From: Candidatus Methanoperedens sp.
GTDB lineage: Archaea; Halobacteriota; Methanosarcinia; Methanosarcinales; Methanoperedenaceae
DNA length: 64,000 nt
NCBI GenBank assembly: GCA_028715885.1
Contig: JAQUQX010000004.1
Location: 1-64,000 of the forward strand
Direction: 5' to 3'
The translations under genes were made by a program, and so were the position numbers. Position 1 is the stretch's first letter, and each line of letters starts with the position of its first letter. A model generated the notes under the pieces. It saw only the letters and a program-made list of their open reading frames with translations. It ran no database searches and was not told the DNA's origin. Below are positions 23,946 to 31,606 of this stretch, piece by piece.

Positions 23946-24365
23946 TTAATTATAATATATTGTGATTTCTTTTAAACCCACAGCTACGACCTTATAATTC
24001 GGATCCATTACCCTGACAATTACTCTCACAGTTTCCCCTTCATTCAGAGGTTTTGTCAAACCAACTGTTATATTGTAAAATCCTTCCCCCTTATAAGGCA
24101 CAGGAGTCCAGTCTCCTATAATCTCTTTGTTCTGCAAAACCAATACCGTTAAACTAGGCGCTGTTAGAAGATTACCCTTTGGCACCCTGATTTTGTTTAT
24201 TAATTCCGAATACGCTGTAATATTCTCGATTGTTGTAGTACTGATATCGCCCTTTATCTTAACCTGAACCTGCAGAACTGCAGCATCGTCCCTTTGACCA
24301 AGGTAATAAAAGATTATCACTGATATGGCAATAATTAATATAATACCAAGTAAGATTTTTTTCAT
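23946..24365 (-). CDS. Membrane-anchored extracellular protein, unknown
   Basis: A 139-residue protein with one N-terminal membrane helix (ILLGIILIIAISVIIFYYLG) and a beta-rich outside domain (VLQVQVKIKGD, LTVLVLQNKEIIGDW, EGFYNITVGLTKPL, VRVIVRVMDPNYKVVAVGL) that reads like an Ig- or fibronectin-like fold. Two N-x-T sequons are present. It is flanked by the IMPase operon on the same strand 117 bases downstream and by an AT-rich gap upstream. No function can be assigned. Confidence 0.6.
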   Translation of the reverse strand: MKKILLGIILIIAISVIIFYYLGQRDDAAVLQVQVKIKGDISTTTIENITAYSELINKIRVPKGNLLTAPSLTVLVLQNKEIIGDWTPVPYKGEGFYNITVGLTKPLNEGETVRVIVRVMDPNYKVVAVGLKEITIYYN

Positions 24366-24481
24366 CTATCTAAGTTTAAATTCGTAACTTATAAATATTG
24401 TGACTTGTTTTCATTATGCGAACACTAAGCTATGGATATCAAACACACATAAAGCAAAAATTTGGGGTAGTCTTTCATTTT

Positions 24482-25282
24482 TCAGTTTTGGTTCAATATT
24501 TTCACAATCCTGTCATGAAGCTCTTTATTTTTTGTCCCGATTAGGGATAACCCTGTCACTTTCACGTCGCTTGATAGTATTCCACCCTCAATATCACTCA
24601 GGAACCCTCCTGTCTCTTTCAATACAAGGGCTGACGCCATTATATCATACCCGCTCACAAGCCCGCGCGTATCAATGACCCCGTCAAGCGTCCCGTCAGC
24701 CACGTAGCACATATCCAGCGCAATGCTGCCCAGCGCCCTGACTATGATTGATTTCTCAAGCTCAATAAGCCCGGAGGGGACGTGCGGTACGCCGTACGAA
24801 TATACCGAAACAACAGGCTTCGGTCTTGTGCCGCGCTTTTTGCTGTTAATCCGTTTACCGTTTAAAAAAGCGCCCTTCCCCTTTTCTGCATAATAGGTAT
24901 TATTCTGTATATCACAAATTACTGCCATGCTTATATCATCAAGTGTGGCGATATCCGTTTTTTCAGTGTACGCAAGCGATGTGCAAAAAAAAAGAATGCC
25001 GCATGTGGCATTGGTGGAACCGTCGATAGGGTCAAAGACCAGCATGAATTCAGGGCGCTCGCCAACTGTGCGGTCTCCAAGCTCTTCGGATATTATTCTC
25101 GCCGACAAACCACGGGTTAAAAGCGCATTATCAAGCGCATGTTCTGCAGCCATGTCCATCTTACGCGTGATATCCTTTGGTCGCTTCACGACCATCTCGC
25201 CGTAATCCTCGTTCTCCTTGATGAAGGAGCGGATTACATTCCTGATTTCAATTCCTATATCAATAAGGGTTTCAATTTCCAT
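24482..25282 (-). CDS. Inositol-monophosphatase-family phosphatase
   Basis: A Mg-dependent, Li-sensitive-type phosphatase of 266 residues. The metal site is visible: EELGD near 90, DPIDGSTNA near 107-115 and GYDIMASALVLKETGG near 215. In archaea the family covers inositol-1-phosphatase, fructose-1,6-bisphosphatase and CysQ-like PAP phosphatase activities. The ATG at 25282 has GGAG 5 bases upstream. It is the last gene of an operon with an APS-kinase-like gene, a sugar-kinase-like gene and ahcY. Next to an APS-kinase-like protein, a PAP phosphatase role is worth considering, but the sequence does not decide. Confidence 0.9.
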   Translation of the reverse strand: MEIETLIDIGIEIRNVIRSFIKENEDYGEMVVKRPKDITRKMDMAAEHALDNALLTRGLSARIISEELGDRTVGERPEFMLVFDPIDGSTNATCGILFFCTSLAYTEKTDIATLDDISMAVICDIQNNTYYAEKGKGAFLNGKRINSKKRGTRPKPVVSVYSYGVPHVPSGLIELEKSIIVRALGSIALDMCYVADGTLDGVIDTRGLVSGYDIMASALVLKETGGFLSDIEGGILSSDVKVTGLSLIGTKNKELHDRIVKILNQN

Positions 25283-25300
25283 GTTTTTCTCCAACCGCCA

Positions 25301-25876
25301 TCACGCCTCCGGGGGGCGTATCAAGCTTTCGGCTTGACTATTTTTAAATAGAGCGATAATGGCATCGGCAGCTCTTTTTGCGCTCTCTTCAGGCTTCATT
25401 TTATCACTGTCAATTACTATTTCAGGCATTAGAGGTTCTTCATAAGGAACATTTACGCCCGGGACGGTTGCACCCGTACCTGCCGATTTTTTGTAAATCC
25501 CCTTTGGTGAAAAGAGAGCTTTCCTGTGCGCCTCGCGTTCCATACATATTGAAAGCGAGCACCGGATGAACGCCTCCGCAAATTGCGGGATCAGGCTGCG
25601 GGCAGCGTCGCGGTATTTTCTCCTGTTCGCGGTTGCATCGATAAAAACATTAATACCGGATTCGGTAAGGAGCTTTGTCATATAGGCGAGTGATGCATAA
25701 ACAATATCCCGCTCTTCATCCGTGTACTTTGGATCAGGGGTAAGAACCCTGCGTATCTCGTCAAGCTGGAGGATTTTGACATTAATACCTTTTTTTTTGA
25801 GGATAGCTGCCGCGCGGGATGCAATCGCTGTTTTTCCGCTCCCGGGAAGACCGGTGAACCATATTGCAAAAGCCAT
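25301..25876 (-). CDS. APS-kinase-like P-loop kinase
   Basis: The 191-residue product has a Walker A (FTGLPGSGKTAIA at 8-20), LQLDEIRRVLTPDPKYTDEERD, a loop FIDATANRRKYRDAARS and the CysC-like GATVPGVNVPYEEPLMPEIV near 140-160. The C-terminal lid motif fits adenylylsulfate kinase (CysC), but the usual DGDNxR is DEIRR and the second loop differs, so another substrate is possible. It lies 6 bases upstream of the IMPase gene and 7 bases downstream of the aminoglycoside-phosphotransferase-fold gene, in one minus-strand operon. Confidence 0.85.
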   Translation of the reverse strand: MAFAIWFTGLPGSGKTAIASRAAAILKKKGINVKILQLDEIRRVLTPDPKYTDEERDIVYASLAYMTKLLTESGINVFIDATANRRKYRDAARSLIPQFAEAFIRCSLSICMEREAHRKALFSPKGIYKKSAGTGATVPGVNVPYEEPLMPEIVIDSDKMKPEESAKRAADAIIALFKNSQAESLIRPPEA

Positions 25877-25883
25877 TTTTACC

Positions 25884-26972
25884 CTATGACAGATACGAAT
25901 TCACATTCTGGTAATCGAATTCTTCGCTGGAGAGCACATTATTGATAAAATTAAAGAGCTTTGTCCGCACGCCCGGGTCAAGATTCGGATACCAGATAGG
26001 GCTTGCCACTACAACGCTGCGGAAGACATAGAAAGGCTGTATGACCTTCAATAATTCCAAATCGCCGGTTTTTTCAAGGTAATTACTAAAGAAGAGTTCG
26101 TACAACTCCTTAAACGGTCCTGCCAGTTCCCCGTATTTTTGCAGGGAGTAGAAAAGGTAATTCATTGTTATTGAAGAAACGTCATCTGCAGCCTCGCCCC
26201 ATTCTCCACGGCTTCTGTCCAGCACTGTGAAATCCACCCCTTCGCGGAACATGATGTTCCACGGATGGAAATCGCCGTGGGTCATGCAGAGGCGATGTGT
26301 CTTTCCTTTGATTTTATAACGCCAGTCCATGCATTTTTTCTCTATTTCGCACAGGTCATCCCAGCTTACAAAATCCAGGTTATCAGGATAGCTGTCGGTC
26401 AATCCCATGATACATTCACCATGCCCCACGGTATCCCTGATTTTACGTAAGTACAGTTCACAGTCATCGTGCTTGCTGGCATGGATTTTTGCAAGATACG
26501 ACGATAATGCCTTTGCCCTCTCCTTATCAAGAGATGTGAGTTTTCCATCTTTCTTTATTCTCTCAAGGTCAAGGAAATACTCTTTTCCCTCGATTTTTTC
26601 CATTAAGATGAAATATTCATCGGCTTTGCCTGCCGAGAAAAGCCCCCCTTCATGCGTGAAGTATCCCACGTCAAGTGAACGAACATGCCCTGGCAGGTTA
26701 TTAAAAACCGAATTCTGCCAGATGAGAATCGCCGCCCTGTCGGAAAAATGGTCGTGCCCGAAACCTTTCTGCACGCGCATGGAAGAAAGGACTACAGACT
26801 GCTTTTTCCCAATTGCCTCGAACTCTATGAGATATGGTTTACCATAGCCGAATCCTTTTATTCCTTCCTCTATCTCAACCGGCATCCCGCCTAGTTCGCT
26901 TATGCCGGTGACTTTTGCTTTGCCGTACAGCCCCGATAAATAGGTCTCGACCGCTTTTATCCGAAGCTGCAT
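25884..26972 (-). CDS. APH-fold small-molecule kinase
   Basis: The 362-residue protein has the aminoglycoside phosphotransferase/choline kinase fold. The Brenner-type motif LCMTHGDFHPWNIMF near 225-240 and the metal motif DFTVLDRSRGEWGEAADD near 246-263 are present, together with a kinase N-lobe (GYGKPYLIEFEAIGKKQSVV). The usual second motif is D-x-D/E; here it is LDRSRGEWGE, as in some archaeal homologues. The substrate is unknown. It is separated by only 1 base from ahcY upstream and 7 bases from the CysC-like gene downstream. Confidence 0.87.
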   Translation of the reverse strand: MQLRIKAVETYLSGLYGKAKVTGISELGGMPVEIEEGIKGFGYGKPYLIEFEAIGKKQSVVLSSMRVQKGFGHDHFSDRAAILIWQNSVFNNLPGHVRSLDVGYFTHEGGLFSAGKADEYFILMEKIEGKEYFLDLERIKKDGKLTSLDKERAKALSSYLAKIHASKHDDCELYLRKIRDTVGHGECIMGLTDSYPDNLDFVSWDDLCEIEKKCMDWRYKIKGKTHRLCMTHGDFHPWNIMFREGVDFTVLDRSRGEWGEAADDVSSITMNYLFYSLQKYGELAGPFKELYELFFSNYLEKTGDLELLKVIQPFYVFRSVVVASPIWYPNLDPGVRTKLFNFINNVLSSEEFDYQNVNSYLS

Positions 26973-26973
26973 C

Positions 26974-28230
26974 CTATGTCCCCATTGTCCATGAGTGGAG
27001 ATATTTATCCTGCTCTTCTGTCAGTGTTTCTATCTCAATGCCCATAGCCTCAAGCTTGAGTTTAGCCACCCTGCTGTCGATTTCAGCAGGAACCCTGTAA
27101 ACATTGTTCTCAAGAGTCTCGCCTTTTTCAGCAATGTACTTCACAGCAAGCGCCTGGTTTGCAAAGCTCATATCCATGACCTCGGGCGGGTGCCCGAAAG
27201 CACTTGCAAGGTTCACAAGCCTGCCCTCTGCAAGCAGGTATATTCGTCTGCCGTCTTTCAATGCGAATTCCTGCACATCGTTCTTTATCTGGTTTACTTT
27301 ATTTGATAACTTTGTAAGCCCGGGAATATCAATTTCAACATTGAAGTGACCCGAATTGCACACAATCGCCTGGTCTTTCATTAACTTGAAATGCTCATCA
27401 CGGATGGCTGAGATGTCGCCTGTTACCGTTATGAACAGGTCTCCGACACGAGCCGCTTCCTTCATGGGCATGACCCTGAATCCATCCATGACCGCTTCCA
27501 GCGCCTTTCTCGGCTCGACCTCGACTACCACGACATTTCCTCCGAGTCCCCGCGCCCGCGACGCTACGCCGCGTCCGCACCAGCCGTAACCTGCGACCAC
27601 AACAGTTTTTCCTGCAAACAGGATGTTCGTGGCGTTCATTATACCGTGTATGGTGCTCTGCCCCGTGCCATAGCGGTTATCGAACATCATTTTGGTCTCG
27701 GCGTCGTTTACAGCGACAACCGGGTACTTAAGCGCGCCTTCAGCAGCCATTGCCCGCAGCCTGATAACGCCTGTCGTTGTCTCCTCGCATCCTCCTTTTA
27801 TGTCTTTTATAAGGTTCAGGTGTTTTGAATGGACAAGCGCTATGGTATCCGCGCCATCATCGAGGGTGACGTGGGGTTTAATCTTGAGGGCTTCTTCGAG
27901 GCACTCGTAATACTGCTTCTCATTCTCGCCTTTTATCGCAAAGGTTTTAATCCCTTCGGAAGCAAGCGCAGCGGCAACATCGTCCTGCGTGCTCAGCGGG
28001 TTTGAGGCGGCAAGTGCGATATTTGCGCCGCCGGCTTTCATCGTATAAATGAGATTGGCGGTTTCAACGGTCACATGAAGGCACGCAACGACATTGATGC
28101 CCTCGAGCGGCTTTTCCTTTTCGAACTGCTCTTTTATTTTATGGAGCACGGGCATGTGCCTGCGCGCCCATTCGATTCGCTGTTTTCCCTCATCAGCAAG
28201 TTTTATGTCTTTTATGATATAGTCTTTCAT
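26974..28230 (-). CDS. ahcY: Adenosylhomocysteinase family (S-inosyl/adenosylhomocysteine hydrolase)
   Basis: This enzyme recycles the product inhibitor of methyltransferases to homocysteine; methanogen members may prefer S-inosylhomocysteine. The protein has about 418 residues with [13 protein letters not shown] near 117, ETTTGVIRL near 147, the NAD Rossmann motif [17 protein letters not shown] near 210 and [11 protein letters not shown] near 292. The ATG at 28230 is preferred behind AAAGTGATTT; GTG 28239 is possible. It is the first gene of a four-gene operon with two kinases and a phosphatase. Confidence 0.95.
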   Translation of the reverse strand: MKDYIIKDIKLADEGKQRIEWARRHMPVLHKIKEQFEKEKPLEGINVVACLHVTVETANLIYTMKAGGANIALAASNPLSTQDDVAAALASEGIKTFAIKGENEKQYYECLEEALKIKPHVTLDDGADTIALVHSKHLNLIKDIKGGCEETTTGVIRLRAMAAEGALKYPVVAVNDAETKMMFDNRYGTGQSTIHGIMNATNILFAGKTVVVAGYGWCGRGVASRARGLGGNVVVVEVEPRKALEAVMDGFRVMPMKEAARVGDLFITVTGDISAIRDEHFKLMKDQAIVCNSGHFNVEIDIPGLTKLSNKVNQIKNDVQEFALKDGRRIYLLAEGRLVNLASAFGHPPEVMDMSFANQALAVKYIAEKGETLENNVYRVPAEIDSRVAKLKLEAMGIEIETLTEEQDKYLHSWTMGT

Positions 28231-28306
28231 CAAAATCACTTTAATTTTAAAACAGATGCCAAATGCCTTATATACTTATTAAATCTGTTGGTTTTATTTA
28301 TTTTTA

Positions 28307-28421
28307 TGCGGCTGCCGGGATTCGAACCCGGGTTAGAGGCTGTTTCCCGTCTTTTGGTCAAGCTTTTGCCTGCAAAAGGTTGGTTGGGAAGCCCCTGTCA
28401 TAACCGCTGGACCACAGCCGC
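28307..28421 (-). tRNA. tRNA-Gly(CCC) with a 43-base intron
   Basis: Read on the minus strand from 28421. The acceptor stem GCGGCTG/CAGCCGC, D arm GTC-CAGCGGTTAT-GAC, anticodon stem GGGGC/GCCTC, and T arm CCGGG-TTCGAAT-CCCGG all pair perfectly; the discriminator is A and CCA is not encoded. Exon 1 is 28385-28421 and exon 2 is 28307-28341. The intron (28342-28384) sits after position 37. TTCC of the exon pairs with GGAA of the intron to give the 4-bp central helix, with 3-nt bulges CAA and ACA: a canonical bulge-helix-bulge. Splicing gives the loop TTCCCAA, anticodon CCC. Confidence 0.95.
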
Positions 28422-28472
28422 ATGGTTTGTTTCATTGATTTTGCTTAGTCCAATCGAGCGAAGCGAGATGGA

Positions 28473-28518
28473 CACGCCCTCCAGAGGCGTGACTCGGGCC
28501 GCTCTGGACCACAGCCGC
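28473..28518 (-). pseudogene. Truncated tRNA-like fragment (5' half)
   Basis: The first 15 bases of tRNA-Gly (GCGGCTGTGGTCCAG) are repeated exactly at 28504-28518 on the same strand, 97 bases upstream. The fragment continues AGCGGCC and reaches a 6-bp hairpin with a 7-base loop at 28473-28491 (CACGCC TCTGGAG GGCGTG) that resembles a tRNA anticodon arm, close to that of a proline tRNA but with C instead of U at position 33. No T arm or 3' acceptor strand follows. It looks like a decayed or partly duplicated tRNA. Confidence 0.55.
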
Positions 28519-28555
28519 AAATGCTTGTTTAATACTGATTCAAGCAATATATCGT

Positions 28556-29572
28556 TTATGGTTTGTCAAACGTCAGTGCGCCAACTGACATATTGATGGC
28601 AATCTCCGCAATGTCCCCGCTGTAACTTGCTATTCTCCCAAGGCTGTCAAGCATGGCTTTTTGCAGGATAGCAGATTGAATATTTTGTGGTTGTAGCAAT
28701 TCGTTTGAAAGGTCGGAATGAGATTTTTTAATCTCTTTGAGCTCATGGAAAATTTTCTCAGCCATTGCGTTATTTCTTGTAAATAACGCATGAACCGATT
28801 TTTCGAAAATTACAATTATATCGTTATTGAGCTTTATAAAATCATTCAGCGGTGTATCCTTCTGGACTTCCAATAATTGAATATAGCTCTTTGCTATATT
28901 TTCAATATGGTCTGCAATCCGCTCAAGCGCTTTGACTGCAATCCTGTACCCAAGGCAATCTCTCTGGTTCTCTATTCCCAGCTTTTCTGCAATCTGCTGG
29001 TATTCCACTGCGCTCTTAAGCTGCCTCACCACCAGAAAATAAAGCCTGTCAATTTCCCGCTCTCTTATCATTACGTCTTTTGCAAGCCCGATATCCACGG
29101 TTTTCAGGGCTTTGCCGAGGTCAAGAAGCATCGACCTGTTGATGGAATACATTCTCTGGAGTATCTGCATGGTGCTCATACGTTTGTAATCCACCATTAT
29201 CTCAAGAGTCATTGCATCGTCTGTGTCCTCGACTATCTCTACACCTATCAGATAGTCCATGACCTTGCGTATGCTCTTTCTATATGGAAGATGGTCTTTC
29301 CTGTCCAATTTAATCCTGATTGTGTCATAACCCACAAGATAAAACGCAATAATTATACGTTCAAGAGCCTCGTTCGATGTTACTTGTGAGATTTTAATCT
29401 CCTTCACCTGCGACTCTTTTTCAATAACACTGGTTTCGATCAGTAATGAACTGCCATGTTCCGTAACCACCAGCGAGTCTCCAGGCTTCAGGTTAGTCTT
29501 CGTAACCCATTTTTTGGGTAGTGAGATTACATAGGTTGAGCCGCCACTTACATAGACTTTTCTTGCTTCCAT
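28556..29572 (-). CDS. AbrB-PhoU fusion, probable phosphate regulator
   Basis: The 338-residue product joins a SpoVT/AbrB-like DNA-binding domain (residues 1-50: KVYVSGGSTYVISLPKKWV, LKPGDSLVVTEH) to a PhoU-like helical region (about 125-335) with two PhoU repeats, including GYRIAVKALERIADHIENIA and KAMLDSLGRIASYSGDIAE. PhoU proteins sense the state of phosphate uptake; with a DNA-binding head this protein is a likely transcription regulator of the phosphate island that follows. A TATA-like CTATAAAATATC (minus strand, near 29600) puts the start of transcription next to the ATG. The shared element at 29584 lies directly upstream and overlaps that promoter, so autoregulation is likely. Confidence 0.92.
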   Translation of the reverse strand: MEARKVYVSGGSTYVISLPKKWVTKTNLKPGDSLVVTEHGSSLLIETSVIEKESQVKEIKISQVTSNEALERIIIAFYLVGYDTIRIKLDRKDHLPYRKSIRKVMDYLIGVEIVEDTDDAMTLEIMVDYKRMSTMQILQRMYSINRSMLLDLGKALKTVDIGLAKDVMIREREIDRLYFLVVRQLKSAVEYQQIAEKLGIENQRDCLGYRIAVKALERIADHIENIAKSYIQLLEVQKDTPLNDFIKLNNDIIVIFEKSVHALFTRNNAMAEKIFHELKEIKKSHSDLSNELLQPQNIQSAILQKAMLDSLGRIASYSGDIAEIAINMSVGALTFDKP

Positions 29573-29583
29573 ATTTATCTTGT

Positions 29584-29640
29584 AATCTACTGATATTTTA
29601 TAGTATATATAGATTCTTGTGACAAAATATATACTTTATA
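29584..29640. promoter_or_regulatory. Pho-box-like element A (divergent promoter)
   Basis: AATCTACTGATATTTTATAG is followed by TATATATAGATTCTTGTGAC and AAAATATATACTTTAT. AATCTA and TAGATT form an inverted repeat with 20 bases between them. The element is shared, with strong identity over about 55 bases, with 32630, 33709 and 35312. Here it lies between the AbrB-PhoU gene (minus) and the microprotein gene at 29668 (plus). Confidence 0.75.
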
Positions 29641-29667
29641 ATTAGAATTATCAGTTTGGTGAAAGAA

Positions 29668-29793
29668 ATGATAGAAACAGAAGTACTGAGAAAAACAATG
29701 CCATGCAACTCATTCATAGAGGAATTTGAGGAAATGGGAAAAGAAGACCGGGAGCTATACCTGTTCCTGCGCGGCGGATTTGCTGCCAAATGA
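29668..29793 (+). CDS. 41-residue acidic microprotein in the Pho island
   Basis: ATG at 29668 sits 6 bases after GGTGA, behind Pho-like element A and its TATA box. The product has 41 residues: MIETEVLRKTMPCNSFIEEF, then an acidic stretch EEMGKEDRELYLF and a basic end LRGGFAAK. There is one Cys and no membrane segment. It is divergent from the AbrB-PhoU gene and is the first of a row of short plus-strand genes. No family is recognised. The good Shine-Dalgarno and promoter position argue for a real gene. Confidence 0.6.
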   Translation: MIETEVLRKTMPCNSFIEEFEEMGKEDRELYLFLRGGFAAK

Positions 29794-29852
29794 GAAAACA
29801 CAGGGGGGCGAAGATTTAACAAAATAAATTTCTTCGAATTTCAGGTGTAGAA

Positions 29853-30074
29853 ATGGTACAAACAGAGAACTATGAAACAGGATTCATTGATTACAGCAGT
29901 GATACCGAAAGTTTGTATCTTTTGCGAAGAGGCAAGCTTAGAATATTAATTTCGATTGAAAAAAACAGGGAAAACATTCCTGCAAGTGGAGATAAAGATT
30001 ATCCCGTTTCTCCGTATGAAGGTTTGATCTCAATGATGAAAATATTGAAAGGGGAACCGAATGCAAAGATTTAG
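29853..30074 (+). CDS. 73-residue hypothetical protein in the Pho island
   Basis: A soluble protein of 73 residues (MVQTENYETGFIDYSSDTES, LYLLRRGKLRILISIEKNRE, ending SMMKILKGEPNAKI) with an acidic start and basic middle. CAGGTGT lies 6 bases before the ATG. The end overlaps the start of the 25-residue membrane microprotein at 30061 in another frame, which suggests coupled translation. No family is recognised. Confidence 0.6.
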   Translation: MVQTENYETGFIDYSSDTESLYLLRRGKLRILISIEKNRENIPASGDKDYPVSPYEGLISMMKILKGEPNAKI

Positions 30075-30138
30075 CAAAATTGAATTTTTCCTATTAACTC
30101 TTCTTTTCATACTCGCATTCTGGATGGTGGTTAAATGA
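30061..30138 (+). CDS. 25-residue single-TM microprotein upstream of psiE
   Basis: The frame ATG 30061 to TGA 30136-30138 encodes MQRFSKIEFFLLTLLFILAF plus a short WMVVK end: a basic start, one hydrophobic helix and a Lys end. It overlaps the preceding gene by 14 bases, and its stop overlaps the psiE start codon in an ATGA arrangement. The double overlap and membrane-helix composition argue that it is translated. Membrane microproteins next to transporters or PsiE could act as subunits; this is inference. Confidence 0.55.
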   Translation: MQRFSKIEFFLLTLLFILAFWMVVK

Positions 30139-30550
30139 TAGACCATCCAAAAATGTTCAAAAAAATTACTGATTCCATTGTTACCATCGTCCTGTATGTA
30201 CTGTTGTTGGCTCTCATTGCAGGAACGCTGCGGATATTACTTGATATCCACACTGTTGCGATAGACTCGCTCGATGGTGGTTTTAACAAAATAGTTACTA
30301 ACGTTCTCACGCTTTTTATTGTGATTGAGTTCTTCAAGACCTTTGCAGACTATTCCAAACATGAAAGAATCAAGCTCACCGACATAACCGACGTCACGAT
30401 TTTAATAGCTATGCGTGAGGTCACTGTCGGGCTTTATTCCAAATCGTTGGATTCGAAACTATTTTCGCCCTATCTGCGCTGCTACTGGTGCTTGGAGTGA
30501 TAAGGGTGCTGGCTGTCAGGTACTCGCCGGAGAAGGTTTTAGTAACATGA
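30135..30550 (+). pseudogene. psiE: psiE-family gene with a -1 frameshift
   Basis: PsiE-family proteins are four-helix membrane proteins induced by phosphate starvation. The first 105 residues match: ALIAGTLRILLDIH, TNVLTLFIVIEFFKTF and ITDVTILIAMREVTVGLYSK. In the annotated frame the protein then ends early after a non-family tail, SPYLRCYWCLE. From 30449 the frame shifted by -1 continues as GFETIFALSALLLVLGVIRV and LAVRYSPEKVLVT, which is the missing fourth helix and the usual C-terminus. One base has been lost around 30445-30455, in the genome or in sequencing. No classic slippery site is seen. The start overlaps the 25-residue gene. Confidence 0.8.
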
Positions 30551-30602
30551 ATAAGCCTCAGGCATTAAGTTATACGTATGCTGCAAAATAAGATATATCT
30601 AA

Positions 30603-30992
30603 ATGATTACCATAAAACCATTGAAAGAAGAAATGCGACAGTTAAAAACCGATACGTATGCCCTTTATTTATCCTATAAAGATCCAAGAGTCCCCTGGTA
30701 CGCGAAGGTCATAATAGCCGCAACTGTAGGTTATGCTTTGAGCCCTATTGATTTGATCCCGGATTTTATACCAGTCCTGGGGCTGCTTGACGATTTAATT
30801 ATTGTACCAATAGGGATTTCCCTGGCGCTAAAAATGATGCCAAAGGAAGTTCTTGATGAATACAGGGAGAAGGCTCAATCTGAACTTAATGGTAGCAAAC
30901 CAAAAAACTGGGTTGCTGCGTTTATAATAGTTTTAATCTGGTTGCTGGTAGTTTATTTATTTTTAAGATATGTTTATAAATTACTTCTGTAA
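30603..30992 (+). CDS. DUF1232 (YkvA-like) membrane protein
   Basis: The 129-residue product has the DUF1232 core YKDPRVPWYAKVIIAATVGY with ALSPIDLIPDFIPVLGLLDD directly after it, a hairpin-like membrane segment typical of the family, and an additional C-terminal membrane helix (WVAAFIIVLIWLLVVYLFL). The function of DUF1232 is not known. It follows the psiE locus on the same strand by 52 bases, and may be part of the Pho island. Confidence 0.88.
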   Translation: MITIKPLKEEMRQLKTDTYALYLSYKDPRVPWYAKVIIAATVGYALSPIDLIPDFIPVLGLLDDLIIVPIGISLALKMMPKEVLDEYREKAQSELNGSKPKNWVAAFIIVLIWLLVVYLFLRYVYKLLL

Positions 30993-31062
30993 ATGTGTAA
31001 TATTTACATTTAAATTTGTTATAAACATAACATTTAAATATCATATACTTGTTCTAAGATAT

Positions 31063-31599
31063 ATGAAATGGATATTACTGATAATTAAATCGACAAATGT
31101 TTCATCAAGAGACCGGATGTTCATCTGGAGGAATATCAAAAATACTGGTGCAGTTTCGTTATCTCATTCAGTCTATATATTGCATGATACGGAAGACAAC
31201 AGAGCTACTGCTATAGATATTGCCAGAATAGTACATGAAAGAAATGGTGAAGTTTTACAATTTTTTGCCGATACTCTTAATGAAGAGCGGGAGCAGAAGT
31301 TAAATAAACTGATTGCAGAAGAAATTGCAACAGAAATTAGAGAATTCTCTAAAGAGTGCGAAGATTTTATTGACGATTTAACTAAGAGAATTTCAAATAA
31401 AAAATTCAAGGTTTTTGAATTAGAGGAACTGAGCGACGACATTCATAAACTTGACAGGTGGAGAATAAAGCTGATTCAGAAACACAGCCCTGGCACAGCC
31501 AATATTGAGATTTTGAACAAAGAAATTGGAAAATGTAAAGAAAGATTAAACGAGTTCGAAGAAAAAGTTCTCCAGAAAGGCAAAGCAGCGGGTCATTAG
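31063..31599 (+). CDS. ChrB-N-terminal-domain-like protein
   Basis: This 178-residue protein begins MKWILLIIKSTNVSSRDRMF, then WRNIKNTGAVSLSHSVYILH, which matches the N-terminal domain of the chromate-resistance regulator ChrB. The rest is a long charged helical region, probably coiled coil (LTKRISNKKFKVFELEELSD, ILNKEIGKCKERLNEFEEKV). The catalytic-like ChrB C-terminal domain is absent. The ATG at 31063 is preferred because a TATA-like CATTTAAATATC lies about 30 bases upstream (leaderless). It is 7 bases from the transporter gene that follows, so the two form an operon. Confidence 0.8.
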   Translation: MKWILLIIKSTNVSSRDRMFIWRNIKNTGAVSLSHSVYILHDTEDNRATAIDIARIVHERNGEVLQFFADTLNEEREQKLNKLIAEEIATEIREFSKECEDFIDDLTKRISNKKFKVFELEELSDDIHKLDRWRIKLIQKHSPGTANIEILNKEIGKCKERLNEFEEKVLQKGKAAGH

Positions 31600-31606
31600 T
31601 CATCTT

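Noticed and set aside
28450-28470. CGAGCGAAGCGAG sequence beside the tRNA-like fragment as a possible attachment site
   Set aside because: It is a common short GC element; no integrase or second copy marks an insertion boundary.
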